NCBI GenBank assembly: GCA_013180625.2
Contig: SNVD02001362.1
Coordinates: forward strand, 248,001-312,000
From: Boswellia sacra
Lineage: Eukaryota; Streptophyta; Magnoliopsida; Sapindales; Burseraceae
Direction of reading: 5' to 3'
DNA: 64,000 nt
A model generated the notes under the pieces. It worked only from the letters and a program-made list of their open reading frames with translations. It was not told the origin of the DNA and did no database searches. Positions 11,721 to 24,400 of this stretch are shown here, piece by piece (position 1 is the stretch's first letter; each line of letters starts with the position of its first letter). Made by a program: the position numbers and the translations under genes.

Positions 11721-13213
11721 TGTATGACACTGACATGAGATAGCTTAACAAGATATCAAATTGATCTAGCCATTTATTACCATCAAGGGGAACAAATTCT
11801 GGATAAATGTGCATTATACTATTTTTTTTAATCAAGTTTTGCCCCACTGGTTTTTCTAATAAGGTTAGGCTTTTAACAAGGTAGTTTAAATACATCTAAC
11901 ACCATTTTTAATTTATTATATAACGATGTTTATTTTCTAAGGTTTTTATCTCATTTATTTTCGTTGGAAAGGTTAAATGCATCTAAAAATGGTGAAACTC
12001 TCGGGAGTATTGTGTACAGGTGGAGTTCCACCATCTCTGATACATCAAATGCATTGATGTATGTTTAGCGGCATTAACGTGTCTTCAGTTGGCATCTCAT
12101 GCATCATGTTACAAGACACAGAGATATTCTTGTCGTTTAAATATTATTAGAAGGCATAATGTAATTGTGCAATAAATTGAGTCCTTCCCCTTTGAAATTG
12201 GGCAAATATTCATCAAATAACTCTTTGGGTCACCCACTAATTATATTTAACTATTTTTTTATTTTAACTATTTTTAACCATTCTTTTAATAAGAAAATAC
12301 AAGGATATCCTTAGTAGTTTTAAAAATAACGAAATTAGATTATATGTATAGTTTTTTACACGACATAGTTGTGTAATTATACGAGAGAGTCGGGTAAAAA
12401 ATAGATCTTAGGTGTTTTGCATAACTATATAACTTACACATTCATCTCATAAAATAATTGTCAATAATAATACAAATATAGTTATTATATTATACGACTA
12501 AGTCGTGCAACTTCATGACTCCATTGTATAAAAAAATAGCTTTAGAGATTTTGCACGACTTCGTCTTACAAGTTCACTATAGGGTTGTGTAAAATTATAG
12601 GTTTTGAGAATTTTACACGACTCCATCGAGTAATTTACGCGATTATGTCATGTATTATATAAAAATAATATTCTATACTTTAATCACAAAAATGATATTC
12701 ATATTTTTTTTGTATAAAAAAAGTCACAAATAGTTATAATAAAAAAATAGATTAGATTTAGGTAAGAATAAGGAGTAAAATAAACAATTACTCCTTGAAA
12801 TTGTGCCCACAATTCTAAGAAATGAATTGATGCTATTCGCTGAATTTATCGTCAATCCTTCATACTTTGAAATCTTACGCTTTTACTCCTGTATTATCGT
12901 TACATTTTATTTAGTTTTATTTCACATAGCTATTTCTAGAAATAACCTCAAAAGAGATTTGACGCACTACAGTTGTAGATTTTAGGGTACTGTACATGGA
13001 CAGTATAGAAGCTTGAAAAGCCAATAAGTTGCAGGTTTCAAATCTCTCTCTCACCATTACGAATCACGTACAATTATAAGATGATCTTCCATTAGCAGAC
13101 AGGTGCACTGCCAGCCACACTGCATATTTATTTCAATTTTAAAGAAGAAGAAGCCGTCTCTGCCTTCTTTTCTTTTAGGTACGGCGAGAAATTGATTTCT
13201 CTCTCTTTCCTTA
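11721..13213. other. Intergenic region upstream of HDA19
   Basis: AT-rich, with no supported gene. The notable content is the palindrome array at 12358-12653. The last few hundred bases before 13378 should hold the HDA19 promoter and leader; a pyrimidine-rich stretch (TCTCTCTCTTTCC) at about 13198 resembles a plant leader. Confidence 0.5.
12358..12653. repeat. Array of imperfect 18-bp palindromes, paired 21-22 bp apart, period about 61 bp
   Basis: Eighteen-base imperfect palindromes of the form RYACGAY..RTCGTGYA start at 12358, 12379, 12492, 12553, 12614 and 12636. Weaker partners sit near 12514 and 12575. The clear ones at 12492, 12553 and 12614 are spaced exactly 61 bases, and each has a partner 22 bases further on. 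The array lies about 0.7-1.0 kb upstream of the HDA19 start codon. It could be subterminal repeats of a DNA transposon or a regulatory array; no terminal inverted repeats were found around it. Confidence 0.65.
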
Positions 13214-13377
13214 ATGGATTTCTTTAAATTAGAGCAATGCTTTTATCATTTTTTCTCGATTATCATAATTCTATTGTTATTGCTTACATCACATGTTTTT
13301 CCCTTACAATCCGCTTTACTTTGTCATGCCGCTGCTTCGGTAAAATCTCAATCTTTTTTAGATAAAAGCAGGAAAAA

Positions 13378-16300
13378 ATGGACACGGGAGGCAATTCTTT
13401 ACCATCCGGTGCTGATGGGGTCAAGAGGAAGGTTTGTTATTTCTACGACCCGGAGGTGGGCAACTACTATTATGGTCAGGGTCATCCTATGAAGCCTCAT
13501 CGAATTCGAATGACACATGCTCTTCTCGCCCACTATGGATTGCTTCAGCACATGCAGGTCCTCAAGCCTTTTCCTGCCAGAGATAGGGATCTTTGCCGTT
13601 TCCATGCCGATGATTACGTTTCTTTCCTCAGGAGTATCACCCCTGAAACTCAGCAGGACCAGGTCAGGCAACTTAAGCGCTTTAATGTTGGTGAAGATTG
13701 TCCTGTCTTTGATGGACTTTACTCCTTCTGTCAAACTTATGCTGGTGGCTCTGTCGGTGGTTCTGTCAAGTTGAACCACGGCCTCTGCGATATTGCTATC
13801 AATTGGGCTGGTGGCCTGCATCATGCTAAGAAATGTGAAGCTTCTGGCTTTTGCTATGTCAATGATATTGTCCTAGCCATTTTGGAGCTACTTAAGCAGC
13901 ATGAGGTTTGTTTAATTTTAGTTGCAATTTATTTTATTTTGGTATACTATGTAGGTGTAGTTCCCTATATTTCTGGTATATATTGCTATCAATTGGGCTG
14001 GTGGCCTGCATCATGCTAAGAAATGTGAAGCTTCTGGCTTTTGCTATGTCAATGATATTGTCCTAGCCATTTTGGAGCTACCTAAGCAGCATGAGGTTTG
14101 TTTAATTTTAGTTGCAATTTTTTTTTTTTGGTATACTCTGTAGGTGTAGTTCCCTATATTTCTGGTATATACTGGCATAATTTTTCGATGAAGAGTGAGT
14201 GCTACAGACATCAACTCAAAGAAACTGTGTGCAGTCGTGTGTATGATTCTGCAAATTTTATTATATGTAACATTCATGTTCAACTAGGTCACTATTGTTT
14301 GTTTGTTTGTTGAGTAACTATAGATGCAAAGTAAATTTGTAAAGATAGTTGGAGGTATAGATTATGTAAACCGTTGGATGAGGCTAGAATAACCCTCATC
14401 CCATGGTCGCAACCTAGAATTAATGCTACCTTCCTGGCATCATAGAGCGCCCCCATAAACACTTGTCGAAACGGCTTTGTGAAGTTTCTTGACAAACAAG
14501 TACGGCGGCCTCTTAATATTACCATATTTAGGGAAAATGATGGTTAATACTATTATCAGTATCTACACGTGTAGAACATGGGTGATTACTATTACCATAT
14601 CATCAACTGTCAGCAGACAACACTAAGTCTGTAAGAGAAGTGTCTATAAGTTGTAGGTACCATCTGTAATCAGCATTAAAGCAAGTGCTGTTATGAGATA
14701 TCTACTTGACTTTTGATATTGCTTCAGCTAAAGTATCACTTCGTGCATGATTTATCCTCATGATCTAAGAAGAACATAATAAAAACTGTATTTAACTATC
14801 TATTAGTCATCAACATATGCTTTCACTGTACTGCACACTGACTATATCATCATTTAAATATGTTGTTGTGTTAAATTTTGTCATCATCATTATTTTTTTT
14901 GCTATAATCATGGCTGTTTGGCTTAAATTGTAAATTGCGAACTTGATCTTTTTTCATATATCTCTTGAAACTACGAGCAGAAGCTAAACATAGGACTTTT
15001 ATTTCATTGCATTAAGTGTTGTAAATTCAGATTCTCATTTGGACTATACAATCAAAATCACTTTCAAGGTAGCGTTGTACTAGCTACTTTTATGGTTTCA
15101 TTTCCAGAGAACCCCTGCCCTATTCCCCCTCCCTCTTTTTCTGATTTATTAAACCTCTGTGTATGTCTACATCATAGAGCAAATTTTAGTGTTTAATGGA
15201 AATAGATTTTATATTGTGGGAGTTCTGTCAGTCGTATTAAAATTTTAAGTATTCAGATAACTTTGAGACTTAAAAACTTTTCCATATTTCTGGATGTGGT
15301 TTATTTTTATTGCAAATTTACATGTCATCATATAGAAGATTTTAGTGTTTCATGGAAATAGGTCTTTTATATTGTGGGAGTTCTTTCAGACATATTGAAA
15401 TTTTAAGTATTCAGATGACTTTGCGACTTAAAAACATTTTTCATATTTTTTGATGTTGTTCTTTTTTATTACAAGTTTACCCATACATGTTATTTTGACT
15501 ACTGGCAATGGTTTCTTGAATATGGATTTGACAATGCTACTGCTTACTAAATTATGCTTCTTTTGGAATCTGATTTAACTATTTGACTTAATGACCTTTT
15601 TCATGATTTAGACCATATCTACTAAATTTGTAGGATAAATACTGTAGAAGTTACATTTAGTGAATTCGAAATTGTACATAAGATTAGTAAAGGTCTTCTT
15701 TTATGTTAGGAAAATAAACTAAATTCCTCTCATTTGTAGGGGTTAATTTCCAGAGTCAACTATGTAGGTAAAGTAACAAATTACAATATAAAAATTATTA
15801 ATTAAGGCAGGATCTTCAGCAAATAATTTTGCAGAATCTTCAAAAGTTAATTTGTTAGAATTTTCAATTTGGTCTGTGTTTCTGCTATGACATTACCTGA
15901 AATTTTCTAATCGTCCCAGATAACTTAATTTTTGCAGCGTGTTTTATATGTGGATATTGATATCCATCATGGTGATGGTGTGGAAGAGGCATTTTATACT
16001 ACTGATAGGGTAATGACTGTTTCATTCCATAAATTTGGAGATTATTTTCCTGGAACAGGGGACATACGTGATATTGGTTATGGAAAAGGAAAGTACTACT
16101 CCCTTAATGTTCCATTAGATGATGGGATTGATGATGAAAGCTATCATTACTTGTTCAAACCGATAATTGGAAAAGTAATGGAAGTTTTTAGGCCTGGTGC
16201 CGTGGTCCTCCAATGTGGTGCTGATTCATTGTCTGGGGATAGATTAGGATGCTTCAATCTCTCAATCAAAGGTCACGCAGAATGTGTCAAATTTATGAGA

Positions 16301-16832
16301 TCATTCAATGTGCCATTATTATTGCTGGGAGGTGGTGGTTATACCATTCGGAATGTAGCTCGTTGCTGGTGCTATGAGGTATAGCCCTTTTACTAAATGT
16401 TAAATTCTTGATTGATAGAAAGGTTTTAAATGGTAAAGGTGCGTTTGTTTTTGTATTTGGTGTTTTTTCCCCCAAATATTTGATGGGAATATGTGATTGA
16501 TTTTATTTTATTTTTTGAATTTTGAAAGTGATATGTGGTTGATATTGATTTAAAATATATTGGTCAATATGCGTTTTCAGAAAATAGTTGTGAAAACAAA
16601 AACAAACAAGGCCTAAAATTGTAACATTTTAGGGTCCCTTTGGCTAGTGGGCTTCCTATTGAAATGTTAGGCACTTTAGGCAAGAAAACCTTACACTTCA
16701 TTCGGTCATTAGATCCATTGTTTTTTGCATCAGATTTTGACTGAAACGGAAGGAGAAGGGATAACAGCTGCTAAAGAATTGTAGGCATGAATTTGTCATT
16801 TTCTATTAGCTTTGTTTAATTTTACTCATTTT

Positions 16833-16868
<36 letters not shown>

Positions 16869-19625
16869 TGACCATGTCAAATGATTTGCTGGTGCTAATT
16901 TTCGGTTTAATCTATTTTCAAAAGAGAGACCTAGGACTTATCGAAGTGCAATTTAAAGTATGGTTTGATGGTGGTTTAAAGGTATCTTATCAAAAGAAAA
17001 TTAACTTTGATAGATTAACAGCTCATATTATTTCATTTAGCATTCCTCATCTAGTTATTTGGAATTCAGAAGAAAGTTATATACAGTCCCAATGAGATGC
17101 TCTTTTTCTTTTCTCTTTGGCTGCTACTATATGTTGCAGTAATGCTACACTTACAAAGCCTATATACAAAGTTTGTGTATAAAATACATGTGGCATCAAA
17201 TGAATGAAAATATTAATACGAGTTGTCAATGTAATAAATGCTGATAAGTCATGTGCCATTGATTTAGTTGTGCTACATCAACTTTATATATAGACTTTAT
17301 AAGTGTAGCATTACATATGCTATTGTTACTTTGTATTCTTAATGTGTTAAATGTGATGCAGACAGGAGTTGCACTTGGTATGGAAGTTGATGACAAGATG
17401 CCGCAACATGAATATTATGAGTACTTTGGTCCAGACTATACTCTTCATGTTGCCCCTAGTAACATGGAGAATAAGAATTCACGCCAATTACTTGAGGAAA
17501 TAAGGAATAAGCTTCTTGACTATCTTTCAAAGCTTCAGCATGCACCCAGTGTCCAGTTTCAGGAAAGACCACCTGATACTGAACTTCCGGAGGTGTGTGC
17601 TGGTGTTCATTTTCTCATGTTATTCTTTTTTTTTTTTTCTTTCTCTCTCTCTATAAGAGTATATCATTTGACTTGTCATTGTATGATGCTCTTCTCTGGT
17701 ATAATTTTACAATTATTCCTGCTATAGAAACCTGATAAAGCTATAACAAATTTTCTCTTGATTATGTCTTATCTAAATGTTTGGAAATATTTGTCTGACA
17801 TAGGAAAAAAATATGTTTTTTTGATAAGAAAGAAAAGCAATATAATACTAAAGAAGAGCAATTACAAAAAGTAGATCAGGTGTCCACAAGAAGAAACATT
17901 CGTTGAGGGGCAAGAGCTATACATGCATGTATGGATGAATCTTGAAGTAAGTGACTATCAAGAGAATAGTCAAAGAGAAGAAAAGGATGGAAAAACTATG
18001 AATTTTGTGTTTTTGTTTTCAAAATAATTTAGGAATATGTTGTTGATTTTGAATTATTTGAATTTTAAAAAAGAATATGTGGTTACTATGGAATATGAAT
18101 GTATAGAAAAATAGTAGCGCAGAAAACAAGATTTTTAGTTAAAGAACACACCCTTAAGAGAAACTAGCAGAGATAGGAGAATTGCAGAGGAGGAAAAATT
18201 AGAAGAAAATAGAGAATAATTAGAAGGGACGTTGCAGGGAGAAGAATGCATCATATTATCTGTTTCATTTATGAGATGAAACACGCCACAGATCTACAAT
18301 AAATAAGTCCCAAACAAAAATGAAAACTGTCAGATTCCTTCTATTATTATTTTTTGAGTCTACTTAAAGTAATTTTATTTGAACTTGTTATCAGATTTAC
18401 AATTAAAGTACTTGCCTGATGGTTGAATGTTATTCAGGTGGATGAAGATCAGGATGATGCAGATGAGAGATGGGATCCAGATTCCGATATGGATGTTGAT
18501 GATGACCGGTATTTTGTTTTACTGCTTACTTTAGTGCGCATTTATTTCATTCTATCTACTGACTAAAAGAGTTTTTTCAATGTCAAGCTCTTTCAATAAT
18601 TTGTGTTGTTTGGTTGCAATTTAAAAGAAGCTTACGAGTGATTAGATAAGCTTTTTTATGCCTACTCGGAGAAGCCTAAATTATGAGCTTCTTCCACTAG
18701 ATGTAACATAGACTTTCAAATGTCAAATATATTTGTGTTTATTTTAAAAGTTTTACTTTCTCTTTCTTTCACTAACAAAATCCCTTTTTGAAAATTTATG
18801 ATTGGAAAGTACTTGTGCAACTATTGAATGAAATAACTAACAATTTTTTTTTAATAAAAGCTTTATTTTTATAAGCCCTACTGTTACAAGTTTTACTTCC
18901 ATTGGCTCTAATGAGGCGTAAGAAATGGACTCTTGTTCTGGTTGTCTTGTCCTGTCATCTTTGTAATACTAGTCTACTTTCTGTGCAGCAAGCCTATACC
19001 AAGCAGAGTGAAGAGGGAAACAGTTGAACCTGATCCAAAAGATCTGGTATGCTCCATCTGTTTTAACTTCTATTGGGACTTATTTGTTCCTTTACCCTTT
19101 CAATATTTTAAGATTTGTCAAAATGTATAAAGAATAATGTTTAGATCTGTCTATCGAATTACCAACCTTTGACTGTTTTACTGCTTTTTTATGTTACTTC
19201 TTCAAACCTTTGACTGTTTGAATACTATATCACCTGTTTTCGTTGCCCATGCTATCCAACAAATCCCTTTAGATTTGTATTGGCTTTGTATAATTCCAAT
19301 TTGCAAGTTTTGTTTTCCACAATAGTTTTTGTCATAAGTTCTGGCAATTTAATTATCAGGAGGGCCATAAAGGAGGTCCTGATTATCCTAGAGGCTTTGA
19401 ACCAAATATGGAGGAAACTACAAGCACAAAGGTAAAGTTAAATATGCTCGTGCACCCATATATAATGTTATTTGTGGATAATTCCTCCCAATTGAAGATC
19501 TTGTTGTTTGACTTTGGTACTTGCAGGTTATAGATATGAGTTCGATGCCAATTGATGAACCAAGTGTGAAAGTAGAGCAAGACAACATAAGCAAGGCAGC
19601 TGATCACATGTACCCGAAGTCATAA
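13378..19625 (+). CDS. HDA19: RPD3/HDA1-class histone deacetylase HDA19
   Basis: Zinc-dependent class I histone deacetylase of the nucleus, the catalytic subunit of repressor complexes (TOPLESS, SIN3-like). Seven exons close to 499 aa, near the 501 aa of Arabidopsis HDA19: 13378-13905, 15938-16378, 17362-17592, 18438-18508, 18989-19046, 19360-19431 and 19527-19625. The start MDTGGNSL is the family start, in context AAAAATGG. The catalytic fold is intact, with HHAKK (active-site His pair), [15 protein letters not shown] (zinc ligands and charge relay), [11 protein letters not shown], and [16 protein letters not shown] (catalytic Tyr). The acidic tail [13 protein letters not shown] is followed by [10 protein letters not shown]. 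Intron 1 is about 2 kb and holds two tandem duplications, one of which copies the end of exon 1. Intron 2 holds a small inverted-repeat element. Identification is very secure. Confidence 0.97.
13791..14169 (+). repeat. Tandem duplication of the exon 1/intron 1 border of HDA19 (period 190 bp)
   Basis: Bases 13791-13980 recur at 13981-14169. The unit holds the last 115 coding bases of exon 1, the splice donor GAG|GTTTGT and 75 bases of intron. The copied coding stretch differs at one base only (CTTAAG against CCTAAG near 14081), with an indel in the T tract, so the event is recent. The second copy has no splice acceptor of its own. The offset of 190 is not divisible by 3, so skipping the first donor would shift the frame. 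Confidence 0.95.
15183..15490 (+). repeat. Diverged tandem duplication inside HDA19 intron 1
   Basis: A unit of about 156 bases starting ATTTTAGTGTTT at 15183 recurs at 15339 with scattered differences; both share TATTGTGGGAGTTCT and ATTTTAAGTATTCAGAT. It is purely intronic and clearly older than the exon-border duplication upstream. Confidence 0.85.
16838..16866. repeat. (TA)n microsatellite in HDA19 intron 2
   Basis: A run of about fourteen TA units within the intron between exons 2 and 3. Confidence 0.85.
17139..17314. mobile_element. Small inverted-repeat element (MITE) in HDA19 intron 2
   Basis: The ends are inverted repeats of about 34 bases with three mismatches; the left end begins GTAATGCTACACTTA and the right end closes TAAGTGTAGCATTAC. 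Total length is 176 bases with no coding content. A TA duplication just inside the outer G would fit a Tc1/mariner-type MITE, but the superfamily is not certain. The right end lies 48 bases before the exon 3 acceptor. Confidence 0.85.
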
Positions 19626-20041
19626 GTGAAATCCAAGTTAACGTCAACTGTGTGATTGACTTTTATTGAGTCAGTAATGCATTACTGCATTAACTCGTTC
19701 TAGTTTGAGACATTAGAGACATCTGGACTAAAATTTGAATTATATTGGCCGTAATAGCAGGCGTGGTAGTTTCCATATGGGTACGTAGATTATATTGAGA
19801 ATTATGTACTTAGCTTATGTAAGGTATTGAAATTTCAAAACTGCAGCTTATTAAAGTCGACAAAAATCATTTGATACAACTCATCAATCGTTGAATAAGT
19901 GATTACCTCATTTTAAACTATAACTTGAAACTATAACTTGTAAGATACAACTCATTCGTATAAAAAGAAGTAATTCTCAAGATTCATCAATCAAAATGTT
20001 GGAGGGCAGAAGGGTAATAACCAAAGCTTGCAAGTTTGTTC

Positions 20042-20985
20042 TCTGATATAAAGGCCTAGAAACTCTCACCGATCCTTGAAATCTCGCAAAAGGTTGGAAT
20101 CTGACCATATGGTACCTATTCATGATCATTAAGGGCCAAACGACGTCTCAAACAGGAGTAGCTGTCCAAGATGTACTGAACATTTTCCACCATCCGTAAA
20201 GAACATTCTGTATACTAACAGCTCCTGCAAAGAACAGCCAAATCATCAAGACACAAGCAAGCATAAAGGAGAAGATAAATAATGTCAAAGAAACAGCAAT
20301 AGCAATGGTAGTGCACCATTGAAAATTTTTTTGAGTAGACATAGAGAAGATTGTCACATCATTTAATAAAGCAGCATTAGTAATGGGCAAAAGGTTTACT
20401 GCAGTAGATAAGAATGGCATGCCAAATTGTAATGATCTTTTCACAATGTAAATTGCAGCATCTTTAATTTATGGATCTAGAGCTCTTAGATTGTATGAGT
20501 CAGAAATAGTAGACGATGAAGTAATACACAAAGAAAAGCTATTTAGTAGAATGTCCAAGGATAAGGCATCTCCTGTGTTAAAGGAGGCGATGATCACTTA
20601 CAACGAGAAAAGCTTTGGCGGAGAGGTGGGGGAAACACTTAATAATCTTAAATTTAGACTCACAATAGGTGATATTGCAAGTAAATATTTAACTTGAGCA
20701 ATGCTCATCTTTTCAGATAAAATTAGGTCAATGAACATAAAAATAGTGTATTGTAGATCTTGAACATGTAGATCATTCATTGTACTTACACAAGGAAGAA
20801 GAATATGATAATATACCACCAAGACCAACTTCTGATGCAACACAAACTGACAGCTATAGGTATGAACATGGAAGCTGCATAGTCAATGATGTTGATGAAT
20901 CTGTTGGGAAACAGCCAGATAACTGACTCTGCAGCAAAATTGCAACCAGCAACAGCGGCATTGATTATTGTGAAGAAAGCAGAAA
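20042..20985 (-). pseudogene. Broken tandem copy of CLC-e (relics of exons 2 and 5)
   Basis: Two blocks on the minus strand match the intact CLC-e gene downstream in the same order. Block 20817-20985 matches exon 2 and a little of the intron before it; shared words include CAACCAGCAACAGCGGCATTG. Block 20042-20226 matches exon 5, including the acceptor and the words TGATCATGA and GGACAGCTACTCC. Exons 3 and 4 are missing, and both blocks carry frame breaks. The 98-aa hydrophobic ORF at 20148-20444 runs across the relic and matches nothing I know. This is a remnant of a tandem duplication, not a second channel gene. Confidence 0.8.
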
Positions 20986-21100
20986 ATCCATTATCTGCTG
21001 CAAGTTACACTTCCAGTGCTATGCCTCCACGTGTGGATTTGATCTGGTCCACGCCATTATTTTATTATAAGAAATCTTTTAGAATATAAAAGATAAAAAA

Positions 21101-21447
21101 CTATATAGGAAAACAAATGAGGGGCTTATGGACCCAGAGCTCAGAGGTGCTGCATCTGTGGCACCGAAGATTGTCAAATATTCTTCCCGACATTTCTTCT
21201 CTATATAGATGGTTTCTGGAGGCTACATACATCTGTCTACTTTCCATTGAAATGAACTTCTGCCTGTGTGGAAGAGGCCTCCAAAGCAGCAATCGGGAAG
21301 GGGCCTGCACAGCCTTTGCCTGGACAAGACTGGTAGGATATCCAGAAGTTGGAATATAATTTAAATCTATTTGCAATGAATAGCCTTCTGTATTGACTTG
21401 AGAAAGATCACGTAGTATGGAAACTTTTTCATCCTCAATGTAGACTA
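21101..21447 (-). other. Likely 3'UTR of CLC-e
   Basis: This stretch follows the CLC-e stop codon without an obvious repeat border. An ORF runs through it in another frame but has no recognisable domain. The true poly(A) site is not visible to me. Confidence 0.4.
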
Positions 21448-24400
21448 CTAGACAAGACTTCTTTTTGTTGCTAGAGCTCTGCAACACCAAAAACCAGGAA
21501 AAAGTGAAAAGATAGAAAGAAAATGTAAACGAAATTGAAACAGGAAAATGGTAACACACCACTAATTTAAATTATGTCAACAAAAGATAACATTGTCCAA
21601 AATCATAATTTCAACTTTCAAGCAATAACAAAGTGTAAGCAAGGGAAATAAACTTCTGAGTTTGTCCAATTAAAATGTTCAGTAAAAAAACATAAATAAA
21701 TAAATAACATAAAAAACGCGGAAGTTAGGGTGATAGATTCTCTGTCCAAAAGGAGGGAAATAAACTTCTGAGATTGTCCAATCAAAATGTTCACTAAAAT
21801 AATATAAACAAATAAAATAAAAACCTGTAAGTTAGGGTAATAGATTCTCTGTCCAAAAGGCCAACTAAATATCCTCTCTGATCTCTAATATGCTCCAAAA
21901 CAACTGGAAGTTGACTCAGACTGTGCCTCTTCATGATCATTAAAGCAGAAAGAAGGTCCATATTGGGAGTAGCTGTCCATGGTACTTGACATTTTTCATC
22001 ATCCACAAAGCAAATTTCGGATACTAAGAGCTTCTGCAACACACTTGGCAATTAATAAAGACAACATGCAAGGTCCTTTAGGAATTCTAGAAATATGCCT
22101 ATAATTCTAAATTGACAACCTCCTTGGTTTCAGAATACATGATCAGAGTGCCAATAGTCACAAGCGTTTCAGATGTAAAGCAAAAAGTTATAATTTCTAA
22201 TTAGAGAGTAACTAGCCATTATTGCTCACCTAAGTGATTCTGAATAACAAGTTCTAAAAAAAAGAAATAATAATAATGATAATAATCAAAGTAACCAGAT
22301 TGTCTACTTTTTCAATTTCTGCCACTTTTAGGACTGAGGAGCCTCGGACGCTTAAGATATTTTAGCTCAAAGAAGCTGAAAGCTTCAAAATTCGATTAAG
22401 ATAATTGGTGCCATACCTTCGGTTCGCTGCTTTCTGCTTTCGCATATTTGCAGAAGTCTTCAATATCTCCAAGTGTCAGCAAACCAATTAACATATTATC
22501 ATTATCAACAATCATTGCACAAGACTGCTTCTCTGCAAGCATAAGCGTCACGGCTTCCACAAGTGAGGTGGTTGCTAAGACAGTCACATATCTTGTTCTC
22601 ATGGCTTCTGAAACAAAAATTGTCTTCTCCAACTCTTCAATTGTAAGATCTGAATCATCCATGCAGAGTGAGCTCTCAACTTCACAAAGGTTACTTGTGT
22701 AGGATTCTTCTTTAGCAAAAAAATAACTAGATAACAATCCACCAGTCCTGCTGGGATATGTCTTGTATTGTAGAGTTTTATGAAAGTTTCTCTGTTCAGC
22801 TTCTTTTGTCTCTTTGACATCTCTTCTCCTCATCTGTCCAGATGTGATCCATGAAGACAACCCAACAGCTCCCAGCAGGGGTAAAACTATCCGATAGTCC
22901 TGTGTCAACTCAAAAAGTAACAAAACTGAAGTAAGGGGTACTTGACATACCCCTGCGAGAGTAGCAGCCATTCCAACCTACATATAGAATCCTCAAATGG
23001 TCATCTAATCATGATTTCAGTTTATCAATGACAGAAAAGATATGAGAAAATTAACAGATCTTCATCATCATTCTGTGAAGAAATTAACATTAATTTGTAA
23101 TCATAGCTCAGTGAACTACAACCATTTACAATCTGTAAAAAAGAACCCAAAGAATCTTGTGACAACAACTAGGAGTTAATTAGATGATCTAGTCCCAAAT
23201 TGCTTTTCATTTTAAAGCATACTTAGGAAAAGAATTCTCTGGAAGAATAAAGTTGGCTCATTTCCTAATATTGGGAATGCGTGTTACCAAGTTTGGTTGT
23301 CCAATCTGTCTTTCAACATACACTAATCAACAACAAACTTTAAGGTTTGTCAAAAGGGTTTGAAATTCAGTTGACCAGAGTCTATCCATTTTTTATCAAT
23401 ATTTTTGAAGGAGCTCTAACAAGCAAAATTGTGTTCATAAAGGGCTGTTCGATATTTACAGGTTTTTATAGCTTCTACAAGAATGTCATAGAACAGTACC
23501 AGGCCATATGCTTGTGGTGACGCCACTTCCAAGATTGAAAGATGAATTGTTGGATTAGATTGAGCAATAACAAAGTTGATGAATTTCCCATAAGCCATTC
23601 CTGTTGCTGCACCAATGAAGAGGGATGGGGCATAGTAACCACCAACCAGTCCTGAAGCCCGACATAAAGAGGTTGCAACTACCTTGACTGCTACCAGCTG
23701 AAGCAATACACTGGCCGAAAGACCTTGCACAAAGGGCCGAGATTCTAATAAAATGTCAACATTCTCAAAACCCCAGTAAAGGATTTCGGGATAGAATAGG
23801 GATATCAGACCAATAGCTAAGCCACCCATTACAGGAAACACAGCCTTTGGCATCCCCAAGAGTTTGTGAAGATTGTCCACAATTACCAACATGTATGTCG
23901 TGCATCTTGATAAGACCAGTGAAACCAAACCACACAAGACACCGAGCAATAAATACAGCGGGAGTTCTGGAACGAGAAAAAATAGGTTTAATTGTCAAAA
24001 AGATTAAATACTACCACAATTACTACGATTGTACTTGAAAATATTCATCCTGGTACAGTTACTTAAGTAGTTTCTTAATACAAAATTGACCACAAATATA
24101 ACATTTTCTATATGAAAAGCACCAACTAGTCAGAGAAAATGAAACGTAAGTTTGATAGAGGCAAAGACTGAAAGTTTGGTAATGATGACAATTACAGCAG
24201 GATTTTGGTGTTAAGCTATTCTCAACAGTTTAGATGAAAAGAGGATGAATGAAAACCAAACTAGTGAACGTTTCGATTATGGTGGAAGAAGATGATAATT
24301 TACCGCCAGGGGAGCGGAAGTCATATTCAGGAACCTTAAAGGCCGGTTCAGAGCCAAGACCAACTTCTGATACAACAGAAGCGATGACAGCGCTAAGAAT

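Noticed and set aside
12358..12653. CRISPR array
   Set aside because: Regular spacing, but units are imperfect palindromes without unique spacers, in a plant nuclear context.
13214..13492. 92-aa ORF overlapping the HDA19 start in another frame
   Set aside because: It lies in the presumed leader and is out of frame with the deacetylase. It could act as an upstream ORF but shows no support.
13399..13824. 141-aa minus-strand ORF
   Set aside because: Exact antisense shadow of HDA19 exon 1.
13981..14097. Alternative duplicated exon of HDA19
   Set aside because: No AG acceptor directly precedes the copied coding part, and the 190-bp offset breaks the frame. Listed as a duplication instead.
20148..20444. 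98-aa hydrophobic ORF as a membrane protein gene
   Set aside because: Its end overlaps the CLC-e exon 5 relic, and it has no family match I can name. Chance ORF in a pseudogene is simpler.
21101..21562. 153-aa minus-strand ORF over the CLC-e terminus
   Set aside because: It covers the last exon, its acceptor and the 3'UTR in another frame. The true frame ends ten residues into the last exon.
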